Virus record (IMG/VR): IMGVR_UViG_3300010403_000024
Location: 1 to 64,000 of that record
Strand: one strand, 5' to 3'
DNA length: 64,000 nt
Source of the DNA: a virus
Position 1 is the first letter of the stretch; every line of letters begins with the position of its first letter. The notes under the pieces are model-generated. The model ran no database searches and was not told where the DNA came from. It saw only the letters and a list, made by a program, of their open reading frames with translations. Below, piece by piece: positions 1-7,770 of the stretch. Made by a program: the position numbers and the translations under genes.

Positions 1-702
1 GATTTGCTCATGCGCCTTGGTTGGGCGGTCGGTCACGCTTTCTGGCATGCAGTTCTTTTTGTGCCAGATAATTTCGCTTCTGAGATACCACCCGTCGGCT
101 CGAAGCGCGAAGGCTAGCATCCAGGGCACCCCAATCAAATCCTTTGGCTTTAACCACGGCACAGACCGGGAGCCAACAGCGTGGCTGCCGCGATTTGTCT
201 CCTGCTTCCAACCCACTGTGTCATTTCGGCCTTCAACCGATTGGACGCGCTGTCCCGGCTGGGATGAATAGCTATCACCTAAATTCACCCAAAGCACCGC
301 ATCATGCCTCAGCACGCGGCGCACCTCGCGGAAGACGGCGACCAGTTTGGCTATGTATTCTTCGGGTGTCTTTTCGAGGCCCAGTTGGTGCTCGGCCACG
401 CCCGGGATCTTGCCGGTGCCCTGGCAGTGCGGGCAATCAGGGTCAGGCTCTTTTTTGCAGCGCGGATCGGTGGGGCTGGACTGGCCGGAAGCGCCGGGGA
501 CCTTGGTGCGGCACCATTCGAGCGACGATTCGCTCGTGTGGCGTTGCTGGGCGCAGGAGCAGGCGGAGTAATCGCGCAGGCCGTAATAGGGCGGCGAAGT
601 CACGGCGCATTGAACACTGTTGTCGGGCAGCGTCTTTAGCATGGCCAGGGCCTCGCCGTGCAGGATAGTCAATGGTTCACGCTTGTGGTCACGGCCTGGC
701 AT
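1..702 (-). CDS. DNA methyltransferase (N4-cytosine/N6-adenine type), cut by the left edge
   Basis: The frame is open from an ATG at 702 down to base 1 (234 codons), so the C-terminus lies outside the window. The N-terminus reads LTILHGEALAMLKTLPDNSV followed by TSPPYYG near residues 35-41, the catalytic (S/D)PPY motif IV of beta-class amino-methyltransferases. VLWVNLGDSY and WHKKNCMPESVTDRP further on are also typical. A CPHCQGTG cysteine pair near residue 95 is an insertion seen in some phage members. The enzyme should methylate phage DNA and so protect it from restriction. The SAM-binding FxGxG motif would be in the missing part. It is the last visible gene of the minus-strand operon and overlaps the gene upstream by 14 bases. 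Confidence 0.88.
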   Translation of the reverse strand, partial: MPGRDHKREPLTILHGEALAMLKTLPDNSVQCAVTSPPYYGLRDYSACSCAQQRHTSESSLEWCRTKVPGASGQSSPTDPRCKKEPDPDCPHCQGTGKIPGVAEHQLGLEKTPEEYIAKLVAVFREVRRVLRHDAVLWVNLGDSYSSQPGQRVQSVEGRNDTVGWKQETNRGSHAVGSRSVPWLKPKDLIGVPWMLAFALRADGWYLRSEIIWHKKNCMPESVTDRPTKAHEQI

Positions 703-1039
703 TGCGACTTTTATCCTTCCAATAATCCGACTGCTGATTGTAGTCGGTCAGGTCCATCGGCGTCCACGGCTGGGGGGCGTCGGCCACGCGCGGCAGCATG
801 ACTTCGATCTTCGGGCGTTTATTCACCCATTGGTACTCGCGCACCGGGCGCTCCGGATTGATGCGCTCGATCTTGCCGGCGACGACGTGGGCGCGGATGT
901 ATTTGTGGACGATCTGGACCAGGTAAGTGCGCGGGTGTTTCTTGCCGTGGAGCCGCACCAGCTCGTCGATCACGCGCTGGGCGGTGAAGGGCGAGAGGGC
1001 CTGCATCAAGGCCGGGATCTGGAGGGTTTTGCGCGGCAT
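689..1039 (-). CDS. hypothetical protein, 116 aa
   Basis: Not recognised. A basic protein starting MPRKTLQIPALMQAL, with a helical middle (FTAQRVIDELVRLHGKKHP) that could be a small winged-helix DNA-binding fold, and a Trp/Tyr-rich C-terminus. A TTG at 1048 is an alternative start; the ATG is preferred. A GGCAA-TTGCGG palindrome lies 12 bases upstream, preceded by TTGACA on the same strand, so the gene may have its own promoter besides operon read-through. It sits between a coiled-coil protein and the DNA methyltransferase. Confidence 0.6.
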   Translation of the reverse strand: MPRKTLQIPALMQALSPFTAQRVIDELVRLHGKKHPRTYLVQIVHKYIRAHVVAGKIERINPERPVREYQWVNKRPKIEVMLPRVADAPQPWTPMDLTDYNQQSDYWKDKSRNARP

Positions 1040-1044
1040 GGTTT

Positions 1045-1428
1045 TCAACTCGGCAACTTTGCGGAGTTATGGTCGGGTTTGTCAAGGACTTTGACTAAGA
1101 CGACGCGCTGGTTGACGTGGTGGACTTCGAGGTTTGGGTAGTATTTGCGGCGGTGACGGGACAGGCGGTACCAGATGGCGCTGGTGCTGAGCCCGGTGCG
1201 GATGGCTTCCAGCACGCACCATTGCTTCATCGGCATGCTGCCGTCACCTTTCTGGCGCAGATAATTCAGCCGGGTCGAGATGTTGAGGGCGTTGAGCCAG
1301 GCGCTCTGCTCTGCCTCTTCGAGCGGTTTAAGCATCTGGCGCGCGGCGTCCAAGGCTTGGCGGGCTATTTTTAGCCGCTCATTAGCCTCTATCTGGCGGC
1401 GCTTGAGGTCCTGAAGTTCGTCTGACAT
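1045..1428 (-). CDS. hypothetical coiled-coil protein, 127 aa
   Basis: Starts MSDELQDLKRRQIEANERL. The first 50 residues form a charged amphipathic helix, likely coiled coil. The C-terminal half (CVLEAIRTGLSTSAIWYRLSRHRRKYYP) resembles a helix-turn-helix followed by a basic patch. A DNA-binding accessory role in replication is possible but unproven. The start at 1428 is the first one after the upstream gene ends at 1434. The last codons double as the regulatory element at 1051-1085. Confidence 0.6.
   Translation of the reverse strand: MSDELQDLKRRQIEANERLKIARQALDAARQMLKPLEEAEQSAWLNALNISTRLNYLRQKGDGSMPMKQWCVLEAIRTGLSTSAIWYRLSRHRRKYYPNLEVHHVNQRVVLVKVLDKPDHNSAKLPS
1051..1085 (-). promoter_or_regulatory. 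palindromic operator with TTGACA box (site 1)
   Basis: Minus strand: TTGACA at 1085-1080, then CTCCGCAAAGTTGCCG at 1066-1051, a near-palindrome of the family found at operon heads across the window. It lies in the 3' end of the upstream coding region and immediately before the gene starting at 1039. The regulatory role is inferred from recurrence. Confidence 0.5.
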
Positions 1429-1433
1429 GGCCC

Positions 1434-1613
1434 TTAGAATGGCATGTGTTCCTGGTTGTGGATCGTTGGCGCCTGTTGGGCGAGCCATTCGTCGGCCTGG
1501 GCTTCGGCCAACTGGCGCTCTTCGAGGGTGGCGGGTCGCTGCCCGTTGGTCTGGAGCAGCGTGTACTGCTCGATGCGGCGCAGGTATTCTTCGAATTGTT
1601 CGGAGAGGGTCAT
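1434..1613 (-). CDS. small hypothetical protein, 59 aa
   Basis: Starts MTLSEQFEEYLRRIEQYTLL; acidic and mostly helical, with an ATLEERQLAEAQADEWLAQQ segment. The start is chosen because its ATG overlaps the stop of the upstream zinc protein (ATGA), the coupling pattern used throughout the window. No family recognised. Confidence 0.5.
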   Translation of the reverse strand: MTLSEQFEEYLRRIEQYTLLQTNGQRPATLEERQLAEAQADEWLAQQAPTIHNQEHMPF

Positions 1614-1780
1614 TCCCATTCCTGTCGGCAGCGGGGGCAGAGGTCGATTTGGCGGGCGCTCTCGCCATTGATTTCCAAAGCCATAAACCACCCCTGATTG
1701 TCTTCGACGAGTGATTCAATGGTCGGGCCTGTTACGTGACACTGGTCACACAACACTTCGTGAGTGGCCTTTACGCTCAT
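1610..1780 (-). CDS. small zinc-binding protein, 56 aa
   Basis: Begins MSVKATHEVLCDQC and ends LCPRCRQEWE: two CxxC pairs about 36 residues apart, a classic zinc ribbon arrangement. Its start overlaps the stop of the helicase-loader gene (ATGA) and its stop overlaps the next start in the same way. This continuous coupling is the main reason to believe in so short a gene. Function unknown; phage zinc peptides of this size are often protein-binding adaptors. Confidence 0.65.
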   Translation of the reverse strand: MSVKATHEVLCDQCHVTGPTIESLVEDNQGWFMALEINGESARQIDLCPRCRQEWE

Positions 1781-2409
1781 AAGTTGTGGTCTGGCACGTC
1801 GGATAAATCGACGAGGGTTGAGTTGCGGAAAAATCGCGAGGCGATTCGGCGATCAAATTGCTCGCCCCATGCGGTCGGCGCGACGTTTGTCGTCACAAGC
1901 GTCCACATCTGCTCCCGGCGCGAGAGCACTTGGCAGAGCTTGTCTATGCCGACCAAGGAAGGATCGTGGCCCGCTCCAAGATCGTCGATAATCAGGAGTG
2001 TGGCTTCAAACATATCATCAATCGCGTCCCACCCGCCTTCTTTGAAAACATCCAAGAGCCGCGGCCAGTGCCAGTAGCGATAATCAAGGTAGCTGATGTG
2101 GTTTGCTCGTTTCACGAACTGCTTGCCGTGCCCGACAAGGGCAACCCAACGCCGCACAGCTTCAGCACAATGGGTTTTGCCGGTGCCATTTGGGCCGGCC
2201 AGAACAAGCAACCGCCCATCCGTCGGGTAGGTCCACATCTCGAAGCAGAATCGGCCAACTTCGCGCTCAAGTTCCTTTAGTTTCGGATGCCGCTCGGTGT
2301 TTAGCTTCAAGTGCTTGGCGTTCCAGTTTGCGTTTGGCCCCTTCACCGTAGTCCGAGGGGCTGACAAAGACTCCATCGTTACGCGGATTATGTTTCCGAT
2401 TTCTTTCAT
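1777..2409 (-). CDS. DnaC/IstB-like AAA+ helicase loader
   Basis: An AAA+ ATPase of about 210 aa. Walker A GPNGTGKT lies at residues 72-79, Walker B LLIIDDLGA around 138-146, and a sensor-1-like WTLVTTN follows. An RRIASRF segment near the C-terminus is the usual arginine-finger/sensor region of DnaC-type loaders. Predicted job: load the replicative helicase at the origin opened by the adjacent initiator. From the first ATG it would overlap the initiator gene by 143 bases, so a later start is possible; no clear Shine-Dalgarno decides. Its stop overlaps the next start (ATGA). Confidence 0.87.
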   Translation of the reverse strand: MKEIGNIIRVTMESLSAPRTTVKGPNANWNAKHLKLNTERHPKLKELEREVGRFCFEMWTYPTDGRLLVLAGPNGTGKTHCAEAVRRWVALVGHGKQFVKRANHISYLDYRYWHWPRLLDVFKEGGWDAIDDMFEATLLIIDDLGAGHDPSLVGIDKLCQVLSRREQMWTLVTTNVAPTAWGEQFDRRIASRFFRNSTLVDLSDVPDHNL

Positions 2410-3181
2410 AAGGTTTGTAGTTGCGGGCCTTGTCCAAGGCTTCGGCCCAGTTTTCGAGCAGTCGGAAGAGGGTTTTGGGGAGATCGAACCGGCGATCTTC
2501 AGATTTCACAGTGCGGCCAAAGACGAGCATGGTATGCTTTTCGGACTTCCAGTTTGGGCGCTTAATGACCTCCAGGGCGGCCAACTCCTCGGGTTGGGTA
2601 GGCCGCTCGCCCTCCGTGCGGTTGTAGAGGTTGAAGCCGAGCTCCTCCAAGAGGTCGGTGACCAATTTGTGCCTCGGGATCGCCTCTGCTTTTGATTCTG
2701 ATTCTGATTCTGATTCTGATTCTGATTCTGATTGTATCGGGGGTGTCGGGTTTTGTCGGGGGTAATCGGGGGTAATGTCGGGGGTAATCGGGTGACGGTA
2801 GCGGCTGTTTGGTCGATTTGGGCGCTTTTGTTTCTCCCACTCGCGCTGATAGTGGCGCCGATCCTCCTTGGTGATCGCGTCGCGGTATTTGAGGAAATTG
2901 AGCAGCCTATAGCCGCCCTCGACCTTCTCTACTCGCCGCCCCTCATACTCCTGGCTGCGTGAATCAGGATCTGGGGATTCGAATCGCTCAAGGGCGGCTC
3001 GGCACTGTTCGACTGGAATCCTGGCCCTGTCAGCTATACCTGGGATGGCAGCAGCGACATAGCCGGTGCTGTCGGCCATAGCCAATAAGGTTATCCAGAG
3101 GATGCGGGCGTAGTTGTCCTCACGCCAGACGGTGGAATCGAGGATGGAAGCAAATAGCTTGGTGTAGCCGCCGGTGACCAT
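2267..3181 (-). CDS. phage replication initiator (lambda O-like organisation)
   Basis: 304 aa. The N-terminal ~110 residues (YTKLFASILDSTVW ... YRLLNFLKYRD) resemble the winged-helix domain of phage replisome organisers. The middle is a low-complexity linker containing six Ser-Glu repeats and PITPDITPDYP. The C-terminal part (about 180-260) is helical and would be the loader-binding part. It lies directly upstream of a DnaC-like loader, as O and P do in lambda. The linker DNA contains iteron-like repeats, so the gene may carry its own origin. GntR-like regulators share the N-terminal fold, but the neighbourhood favours replication. Confidence 0.75.
   Translation of the reverse strand: MVTGGYTKLFASILDSTVWREDNYARILWITLLAMADSTGYVAAAIPGIADRARIPVEQCRAALERFESPDPDSRSQEYEGRRVEKVEGGYRLLNFLKYRDAITKEDRRHYQREWEKQKRPNRPNSRYRHPITPDITPDYPRQNPTPPIQSESESESESESESKAEAIPRHKLVTDLLEELGFNLYNRTEGERPTQPEELAALEVIKRPNWKSEKHTMLVFGRTVKSEDRRFDLPKTLFRLLENWAEALDKARNYKPYERNRKHNPRNDGVFVSPSDYGEGAKRKLERQALEAKHRAASETKGT
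2694..2729. repeat. hexanucleotide microsatellite (GATTCT)6
   Basis: Six perfect GATTCT units inside the initiator gene, encoding the Ser-Glu tract on the minus strand. Copy-number slippage would add or remove two residues without breaking the frame. Confidence 0.9.
2737..2790. repeat. iteron-like direct repeats, candidate replication origin
   Basis: TCGGGGGTAAT occurs three times without error (2756-2766, 2766-2776, 2778-2788), flanked by partial copies (TCGGGGGTGT at 2737 and TCGGGTG at 2788). The repeats lie in the middle of the initiator gene next to the GATTCT tract, which is how lambdoid origins are arranged inside gene O. Alternatively the GGGGG runs could form a G-quadruplex on the plus strand. 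Confidence 0.45.
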
Positions 3182-3598
3182 GGGAATCCTGAAAGGGCGG
3201 GTTCTCCGTCGCCGCGCCCGTAGGGACAGTCGTGGGCAGACAGGACAGGTCTGCCAAAGAGGTTGCCCAACGCGTCAACGGAGAACCCGCAATTTCAAAG
3301 TAGGATAGCACAATTCGGATACACGACTGTAATTTCGGGCGCTCACTCTCAAACGTGTCCAGCCAGCGAGCATGAAACAGAGCGTAAATGGGGTGGGTAG
3401 CCCATGCCAAGAAAAATCGTAAAAAATTTACTAACAGCAAAGAAGACCGGGCGGGGATTGAGCGGTCCCCGCCCGGCGTGGCGATGGAAGCCAAAGCCAG
3501 GAGAACTCTTTTTGTTGGGCCTCCTTTTCGGATGAAGGGCAGTTTCAACTATCATCGCTCCATGAGTGAGACAGCGCTGGGCGCGAGGGTCAAGCAGG
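3182..3598. other. intergenic region with terminator and probable promoter
   Basis: 417 bases without a convincing gene between two minus-strand genes. It holds the terminator at 3447-3476 and, closer to the initiator gene, a stretch that must contain that gene's promoter. TATCCT at 3307-3302 on the minus strand is a weak -10 candidate. Short frames crossing the hairpin show no coding features. Confidence 0.5.
3447..3476 (-). terminator. rho-independent terminator
   Basis: Perfect 11-base stem CCGGGCGGGGA / TCCCCGCCCGG with an 8-base loop. On the minus strand it is followed by TCTTCTTTG. It ends the recombination operon about 120 bases after the stop of the gene at 3599-3934. Confidence 0.72.
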
Positions 3599-3934
3599 TT
3601 ATGCGGCTTCGGGTTCGGGTTCTCCGTCTTCGCTGCCCTCCGGCTGCCGTCCGACGCGCAGTTCGAACGTGCCTTGCGTGGGGTCGTCGAGGGTGGTCGA
3701 GGCTTCGTCGGTGACGGACTGGCTAAAGCGGATCGACACCTTCAGGGCCGGGTCGCTCTTCGAATAGTCGATCACGGCGCCGAAGTTGACTTTGACCGTT
3801 TTGTCTTCGGCCTCGTCGCGGAAGGATTCGATCTCGTTTTCGTGTTTGTCCCAGAGGGCGTCCACCATCGCGAGGATGGCGCTCTTGACGGTGTTGGCGG
3901 GAGTTTTGGGCGTGGGTCGTGTTTTACGGGCCAT
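3599..3934 (-). CDS. hypothetical protein, 111 aa
   Basis: Starts MARKTRPTPKTPANTVKSAI, then an amphipathic region (MVDALWDKHENEIESFRDEAEDKTVKV) and a predicted beta-rich stretch (KVSIRFSQSV), ending in a Glu/Pro tail. Not recognised. The ATG at 3934 is preferred over an upstream one at 3979 that would overlap the ATPase stop. Last gene before the terminator, co-transcribed with the HerA-like ATPase. Confidence 0.65.
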   Translation of the reverse strand: MARKTRPTPKTPANTVKSAILAMVDALWDKHENEIESFRDEAEDKTVKVNFGAVIDYSKSDPALKVSIRFSQSVTDEASTTLDDPTQGTFELRVGRQPEGSEDGEPEPEAA

Positions 3935-3975
3935 GTGCGTTCTTTCTATTTTAGGTTGCGGTTTTGGTTTGGGGA

Positions 3976-5667
3976 TCATTCAAAGAATTCGTGGCTGGCG
4001 CGCAGTTCGTGCCCGCCCTGAATCAGTTCCAAGGTGCGGAGTTTACCTAGATACGTGCCGAAGGTGCCGCTGGAACTGGAGATGGCGGCGCGTTCGCCCA
4101 GTTCCTCGCGGGTGAGGCTGGATGGATAGACCTCGGCCAGGTTGGCCAGCATGCGACCCGCCCCGGACTGGCCAAGTTCGTTGAGCCAGTAGGCGAGCAG
4201 ATCCCGCCCTTCGGGTAGCGGCTCGTAGCTGCCCAGGGCGGACTGGCCGGCGGGGGTAATCCGGATCGCATCGGCACCGTCGATCCAGCCGTTGGAGCGA
4301 AGATGTCCCAGGTAGGTGCCGAAAGTGCCGCTCTGGCTGCTGAGGCCGGCGCGCACACCAAGCTGCTTCTTGGTCAGGCCCGGGCGCTGGGCCAGGGCGA
4401 TCAGCATGCGGCGCATGCCGCCGGAGACGGTGCCGTTGGAGGGGGCGGTTGGATGGGTCAGACGAGTAGGACTGGTCGGACGGATAGGACTCGGACGAAT
4501 TTGGGCTGGTTGCCTGACCGCATCGGAGGCGCGAACCCTGATGTTGACCAGAGACGAGTGCATAGCCTCAAGCACCCTCGCCTGCTCTGTGGACTGGCGC
4601 ATGGCGTCGCCGCAGGCTTTTTGGACGGTGTTAAGCAAGGCAAGTTCGGCGCGGCCCAAGACCGGAACCTCTAGTCGCTCAACTTCTGGCTGTCGGTCAG
4701 CTTGGTCAGCCAGTTTGCGCCGCAAATCGGCGATGGTGCGTTTCAGTTCTGCAGGATCGTTTGCCTTCTGCTCCTCAATGACCTTCGGGATGCTGCTGGC
4801 GAGTTTGGCCACGAATTCCGCAGTGTCGGTTGCTTTGGCGCTCTTAAGGACCACTTCCGGAGTGCGGCGGTCGGGGTGGAAAGACCGGCACATCGGCATC
4901 TTCTCGCGCGATGGATGGTCAAGGCTTTTACGTGTCCAAACCCAGGCTTCGCCCGATTGCAGTTTCGGCAGCGATGTGGTTACCTCTTTCGCCGTCTCTG
5001 GGTCGAGCCGGTCGATCCACTTTTCGACGGCCTCGATCGCGTTCTTGCCAACCTGGCAACCAAGCACCAGCGCCGTGCTGCAATTATCGAGCACGGCCTT
5101 GTTGACCTCTTGCGAGCGCTGGTTGATCAACGTGATGCCGACCGAGGCGTTGCCGCCCATGCGCACAAGCTTCTCGACTTCGGCGTAGGTTTCGCCGTCG
5201 TAAATCTTCTGAGGAACAAACTCGGCCGCTTCTTCGAGGAACACATGGCAGGCGCCGCCTTCGTTTTCGTAGTGAATGATATGGATGGCGCGCTGCACGA
5301 TGCGGCGCCAATCAGCCTTACTAAGGGTCTTGTGAAAAAGGTCGATGACCAGAGGCACCCGCTCTCGCAATGAGGCTCGAACAATTTCATCGACGCTCTG
5401 CGGAGTTAATGGAAGGTCTGGCGCGTTGCCTCCAGCGACCACAACCTTGTAAGCTTTACCCATCGAATGCTCCGCGGCCACCTTCATCCACCGCCACTTG
5501 CCAACTGCATCGAAAACGACGCAATGCACGTCGTGCTCTAAGAGCTGCTCGCAAATCCCTTTGCTGGTCACCGTTTTGCCGGAATCGCGAATCCCAAGGA
5601 TGGCCGACGCGCCCGTGGCGTAATCAACTAAAGGTATTTCAATCCCGCCAATTTTTATGATTTTCAT
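3976..5667 (-). CDS. HerA/FtsK-superfamily ATPase with tandem winged-helix tail
   Basis: 563 aa. The N-terminal P-loop domain has Walker A GIRDSGKT (25-32), Walker B CHVFLEEAAEF (about 138-148) and a conserved LINQRSQEV segment, as in HerA/VirB4-type DNA-pumping ATPases. The middle has a coiled segment, then a Pro/Thr linker. The C-terminus contains two copies of a winged-helix-like unit, recognisable by GLSSQSGTFGTYLGHLRS and AISSSSGTFGTYLGKLRT, each followed by a glycine-rich wing. It probably acts on DNA ends or branched DNA with the exonuclease and ERF protein encoded just upstream. A nuclease partner of NurA type was not seen. Confidence 0.8.
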   Translation of the reverse strand: MKIIKIGGIEIPLVDYATGASAILGIRDSGKTVTSKGICEQLLEHDVHCVVFDAVGKWRWMKVAAEHSMGKAYKVVVAGGNAPDLPLTPQSVDEIVRASLRERVPLVIDLFHKTLSKADWRRIVQRAIHIIHYENEGGACHVFLEEAAEFVPQKIYDGETYAEVEKLVRMGGNASVGITLINQRSQEVNKAVLDNCSTALVLGCQVGKNAIEAVEKWIDRLDPETAKEVTTSLPKLQSGEAWVWTRKSLDHPSREKMPMCRSFHPDRRTPEVVLKSAKATDTAEFVAKLASSIPKVIEEQKANDPAELKRTIADLRRKLADQADRQPEVERLEVPVLGRAELALLNTVQKACGDAMRQSTEQARVLEAMHSSLVNIRVRASDAVRQPAQIRPSPIRPTSPTRLTHPTAPSNGTVSGGMRRMLIALAQRPGLTKKQLGVRAGLSSQSGTFGTYLGHLRSNGWIDGADAIRITPAGQSALGSYEPLPEGRDLLAYWLNELGQSGAGRMLANLAEVYPSSLTREELGERAAISSSSGTFGTYLGKLRTLELIQGGHELRASHEFFE

Positions 5668-5670
5668 TGG

Positions 5671-6360
5671 TTAGTGGGGCACGTCCGCTGGCGGCTGGTA
5701 AAATTCGGCCTGGGGGGCGGTTATGGCGGGGCGGGTGGGTGGACCGCCGTTCAGTTCGATCAGGCGCTGCTGGCCGCGCTCGAATCGAGCCAGGAAGAGC
5801 AACAACGCTTCGTCGATCTTCTGTTGAATCTCGTCGTCGCGCTCGACGTGGACGAGGACGTGGGGGAACCGCCGGCGGTAGGACATGAACTGCCAGGTCG
5901 GTCGGCCCGTCACGTACATGGCGCCGTGGACCTGGGCCAGGTATTTGGACGGCACATCGCCGTCGAGCAGGTACTGGACGTGGGTGTGGGGTTCGGGACA
6001 CTTTATTTCAATGCCGCTGCCATCCCCGATCAAGCCGTCGGGCGAGCAGCCGATTCGGCCGTCGTCGGTAGTGATGAAGGCCACGCGCTGGATCTCGACC
6101 CCGTACTCGAGTTCGTAGAAGGGGATGGCCTGCTCTTCGAGGATCTGGCCGAACTCCATATCGAGGGTGCTGAAACCCATGAGGGGACCGCCCAGCCACC
6201 ACTCGCCCAGCTTGCGCGCCAGGTAAGTGACGGGCATCTGGCCTTTGCGGATTTCCCAGGTGGGCGAGATCAGGTTGTCGAATTCAGAGGCGGTAGGGAT
6301 GCCGCTGCGGGCTAGCATCCATTCGAGAGAGTTGGGGGCAAAGTCGGTGCGGATGATCAC
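5671..6360 (-). CDS. YqaJ-family (lambda exonuclease-like) recombination nuclease
   Basis: 229 aa. The PD-(D/E)XK core is visible: EFGQILEEQAIPFYE, then IGCSPDGLIG followed by GIEIKCPEP, where D and E-x-K are the metal-binding residues. A downstream QVHGAMYVTGRPTW helix is characteristic of the family. It should resect double-stranded DNA 5'-3' to provide single strands for the ERF annealing protein, whose gene ends four bases inside this one. Together they are a phage single-strand annealing module. Confidence 0.9.
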   Translation of the reverse strand: MIIRTDFAPNSLEWMLARSGIPTASEFDNLISPTWEIRKGQMPVTYLARKLGEWWLGGPLMGFSTLDMEFGQILEEQAIPFYELEYGVEIQRVAFITTDDGRIGCSPDGLIGDGSGIEIKCPEPHTHVQYLLDGDVPSKYLAQVHGAMYVTGRPTWQFMSYRRRFPHVLVHVERDDEIQQKIDEALLLFLARFERGQQRLIELNGGPPTRPAITAPQAEFYQPPADVPH

Positions 6361-7109
6361 GTCGTCTTCTCCTTTCGGCGCAGGTTCTGGTCGAGTTCAG
6401 GGTAGCGGTCGGCCCGGATCTGCTCGTAGGTGGAAGCGCCGGCGAATTTGAGGAACGCGCGCTCGTCGCTGCCGGTGGCGTGGACGCGGCTCTTGAGGCT
6501 CTGGGCCTGTTCGGGGCTGATCAACGCGCCTTCAGCCCGCGGATCGTTGTCGCGCTCGCGCTCGATCACGATGTTGAGGGCGTCGCACAAGGCCAGCCGC
6601 TTAGCGTAGGTGCCGGCGGCCCCATCGGCCTGCGTCTCGCTGGCACCGGGCGGGCCCTTGCCGATGCGGACGGCGAATTCGTTGCTCTGCTTGTGGCCGG
6701 ACGTGTGTTGCAGGGTGCAGATTTTGATCAGGCGCGAATCCTCGTAGCGGGTGGAGAAGGCGATGGTGAAGCCGTGCTTTTGCAGCATGGGGGCTACCTG
6801 CTCCATGACATCTTCGTACGGGGCGAAACGGTACCGAACTGTGCCGTCGTTGTTTGGAACCGGGACGGTGGCGCGCACACCCGGCATCTCAGACTGGAGG
6901 GCGTTGAAGGCGGCGGCGAAATCTTTCTCCGCATCCTTGGCCTGCATGTGCTCGTAGAGTTTGACGATCTGCTCGACGGCGGCGACGTTCTCGGCCGTCA
7001 CGCCCTTGGTCAGGACCGCTTGCAGCATGTCGGCCACGTTTGGGGCGCTGCGGGAGAGCGATTGTTCAGGGCGGATGGCGACGGCGGTTTCGGGATCGGA
7101 TTTTGGCAT
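6357..7109 (-). CDS. ERF-family single-strand annealing protein
   Basis: 250 aa from MPKSDPETAVAIRPEQ. The ERF core is clear: FAAAFNALQSEMPGVRATV, then YRFAPYEDVMEQVAPMLQKH, and GTYAKRLALCDALNIV. It binds single-stranded DNA and anneals homologous strands in phage recombination. The ATG at 7109 is chosen because it follows the upstream exonuclease stop (7114) without a large overlap. An upstream in-frame extension is Ser-rich and unlike the family. Confidence 0.92.
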   Translation of the reverse strand: MPKSDPETAVAIRPEQSLSRSAPNVADMLQAVLTKGVTAENVAAVEQIVKLYEHMQAKDAEKDFAAAFNALQSEMPGVRATVPVPNNDGTVRYRFAPYEDVMEQVAPMLQKHGFTIAFSTRYEDSRLIKICTLQHTSGHKQSNEFAVRIGKGPPGASETQADGAAGTYAKRLALCDALNIVIERERDNDPRAEGALISPEQAQSLKSRVHATGSDERAFLKFAGASTYEQIRADRYPELDQNLRRKEKTT

Positions 7110-7113
7110 AGGT

Positions 7114-7770
7114 TTAAAAAATAAAGTTGTTTCCGTCGATGGAGAATGGAATTCGGATGGCCAAGCCGTTTCGGACGACGAACTGATGATCGACGACGAA
7201 TTCAAAAAGGGTGCGCTCGATCCGCACATCTTCGATGCAGTAATCGACCAGATCAGCCATCCGGCCTTCTTGGAACATCAGCGGTGCGGTCGCGCCGTTG
7301 GCGGTCTTGCGCATTCGGATGGTGTCCCAAGCCACGTCATCAAGTTTGTAACCGCCATGAGTGCGCGGCTCAAAATGATTTGGGTCAAGGTGAAGCGACA
7401 GCCAGATTTCGCGCAGGATGTCGAAGTCGCGGCTGATTCTTCCATCAGGCTGGACGACCGCGCCATCTGGAATCTTCGTAATCGTGACCGGCCACATGCC
7501 GGGCCAGCTTGCCTTGAGCAGTTTCCAATCGAAGCCGACGGTGTTAAGGCCCACCACCAGATCGTAGGTGCTCAGGATGACTGCCGCCTCGGCGGCGTTG
7601 CGATCATCGAAAATCCGGTAGCGACCGGATTGGTAATCGTAGATGACCAGCACGCTCACGCCCATCTCGTCGTGGGATTTCCAACCATTGGAGCATTTTT
7701 CAATCGGGGTTTTGATCTCGGCGTCGAACACGGCGATCTTGCGGCCAGCTAACAGCGAAGAAGCCCTCAT
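7114..7770 (-). CDS. DEDD-family 3'-5' exonuclease (RNase H fold)
   Basis: 218 aa. Exo I motif AVFDAEIKT (D and E near residues 16 and 18), Exo II VVGLNTVGFDWKLL (N...D) and Exo III LVDYCIEDVRIE, with Tyr four residues before Asp, i.e. the DEDDy subtype. It resembles the predicted 3'-5' exonuclease of DNA polymerase B-type proofreading domains. Here it stands alone and is encoded with recombination genes. Its role may be end trimming or proofreading for a polymerase encoded elsewhere. The start overlaps the upstream stop (ATGA). Confidence 0.82.
   Translation of the reverse strand: MRASSLLAGRKIAVFDAEIKTPIEKCSNGWKSHDEMGVSVLVIYDYQSGRYRIFDDRNAAEAAVILSTYDLVVGLNTVGFDWKLLKASWPGMWPVTITKIPDGAVVQPDGRISRDFDILREIWLSLHLDPNHFEPRTHGGYKLDDVAWDTIRMRKTANGATAPLMFQEGRMADLVDYCIEDVRIERTLFEFVVDHQFVVRNGLAIRIPFSIDGNNFIF

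Noticed and set aside
2733-2790. Reading the GGGGG runs as primarily a G-quadruplex or a CRISPR-like array
   Set aside because: Units are overlapping 11-mers without spacers; the iteron interpretation explains position and gene context better, although quadruplex formation cannot be excluded.
3349-3555. 68-residue minus-strand frame in the intergenic region
   Set aside because: Runs through the perfect terminator hairpin and has no coding features.
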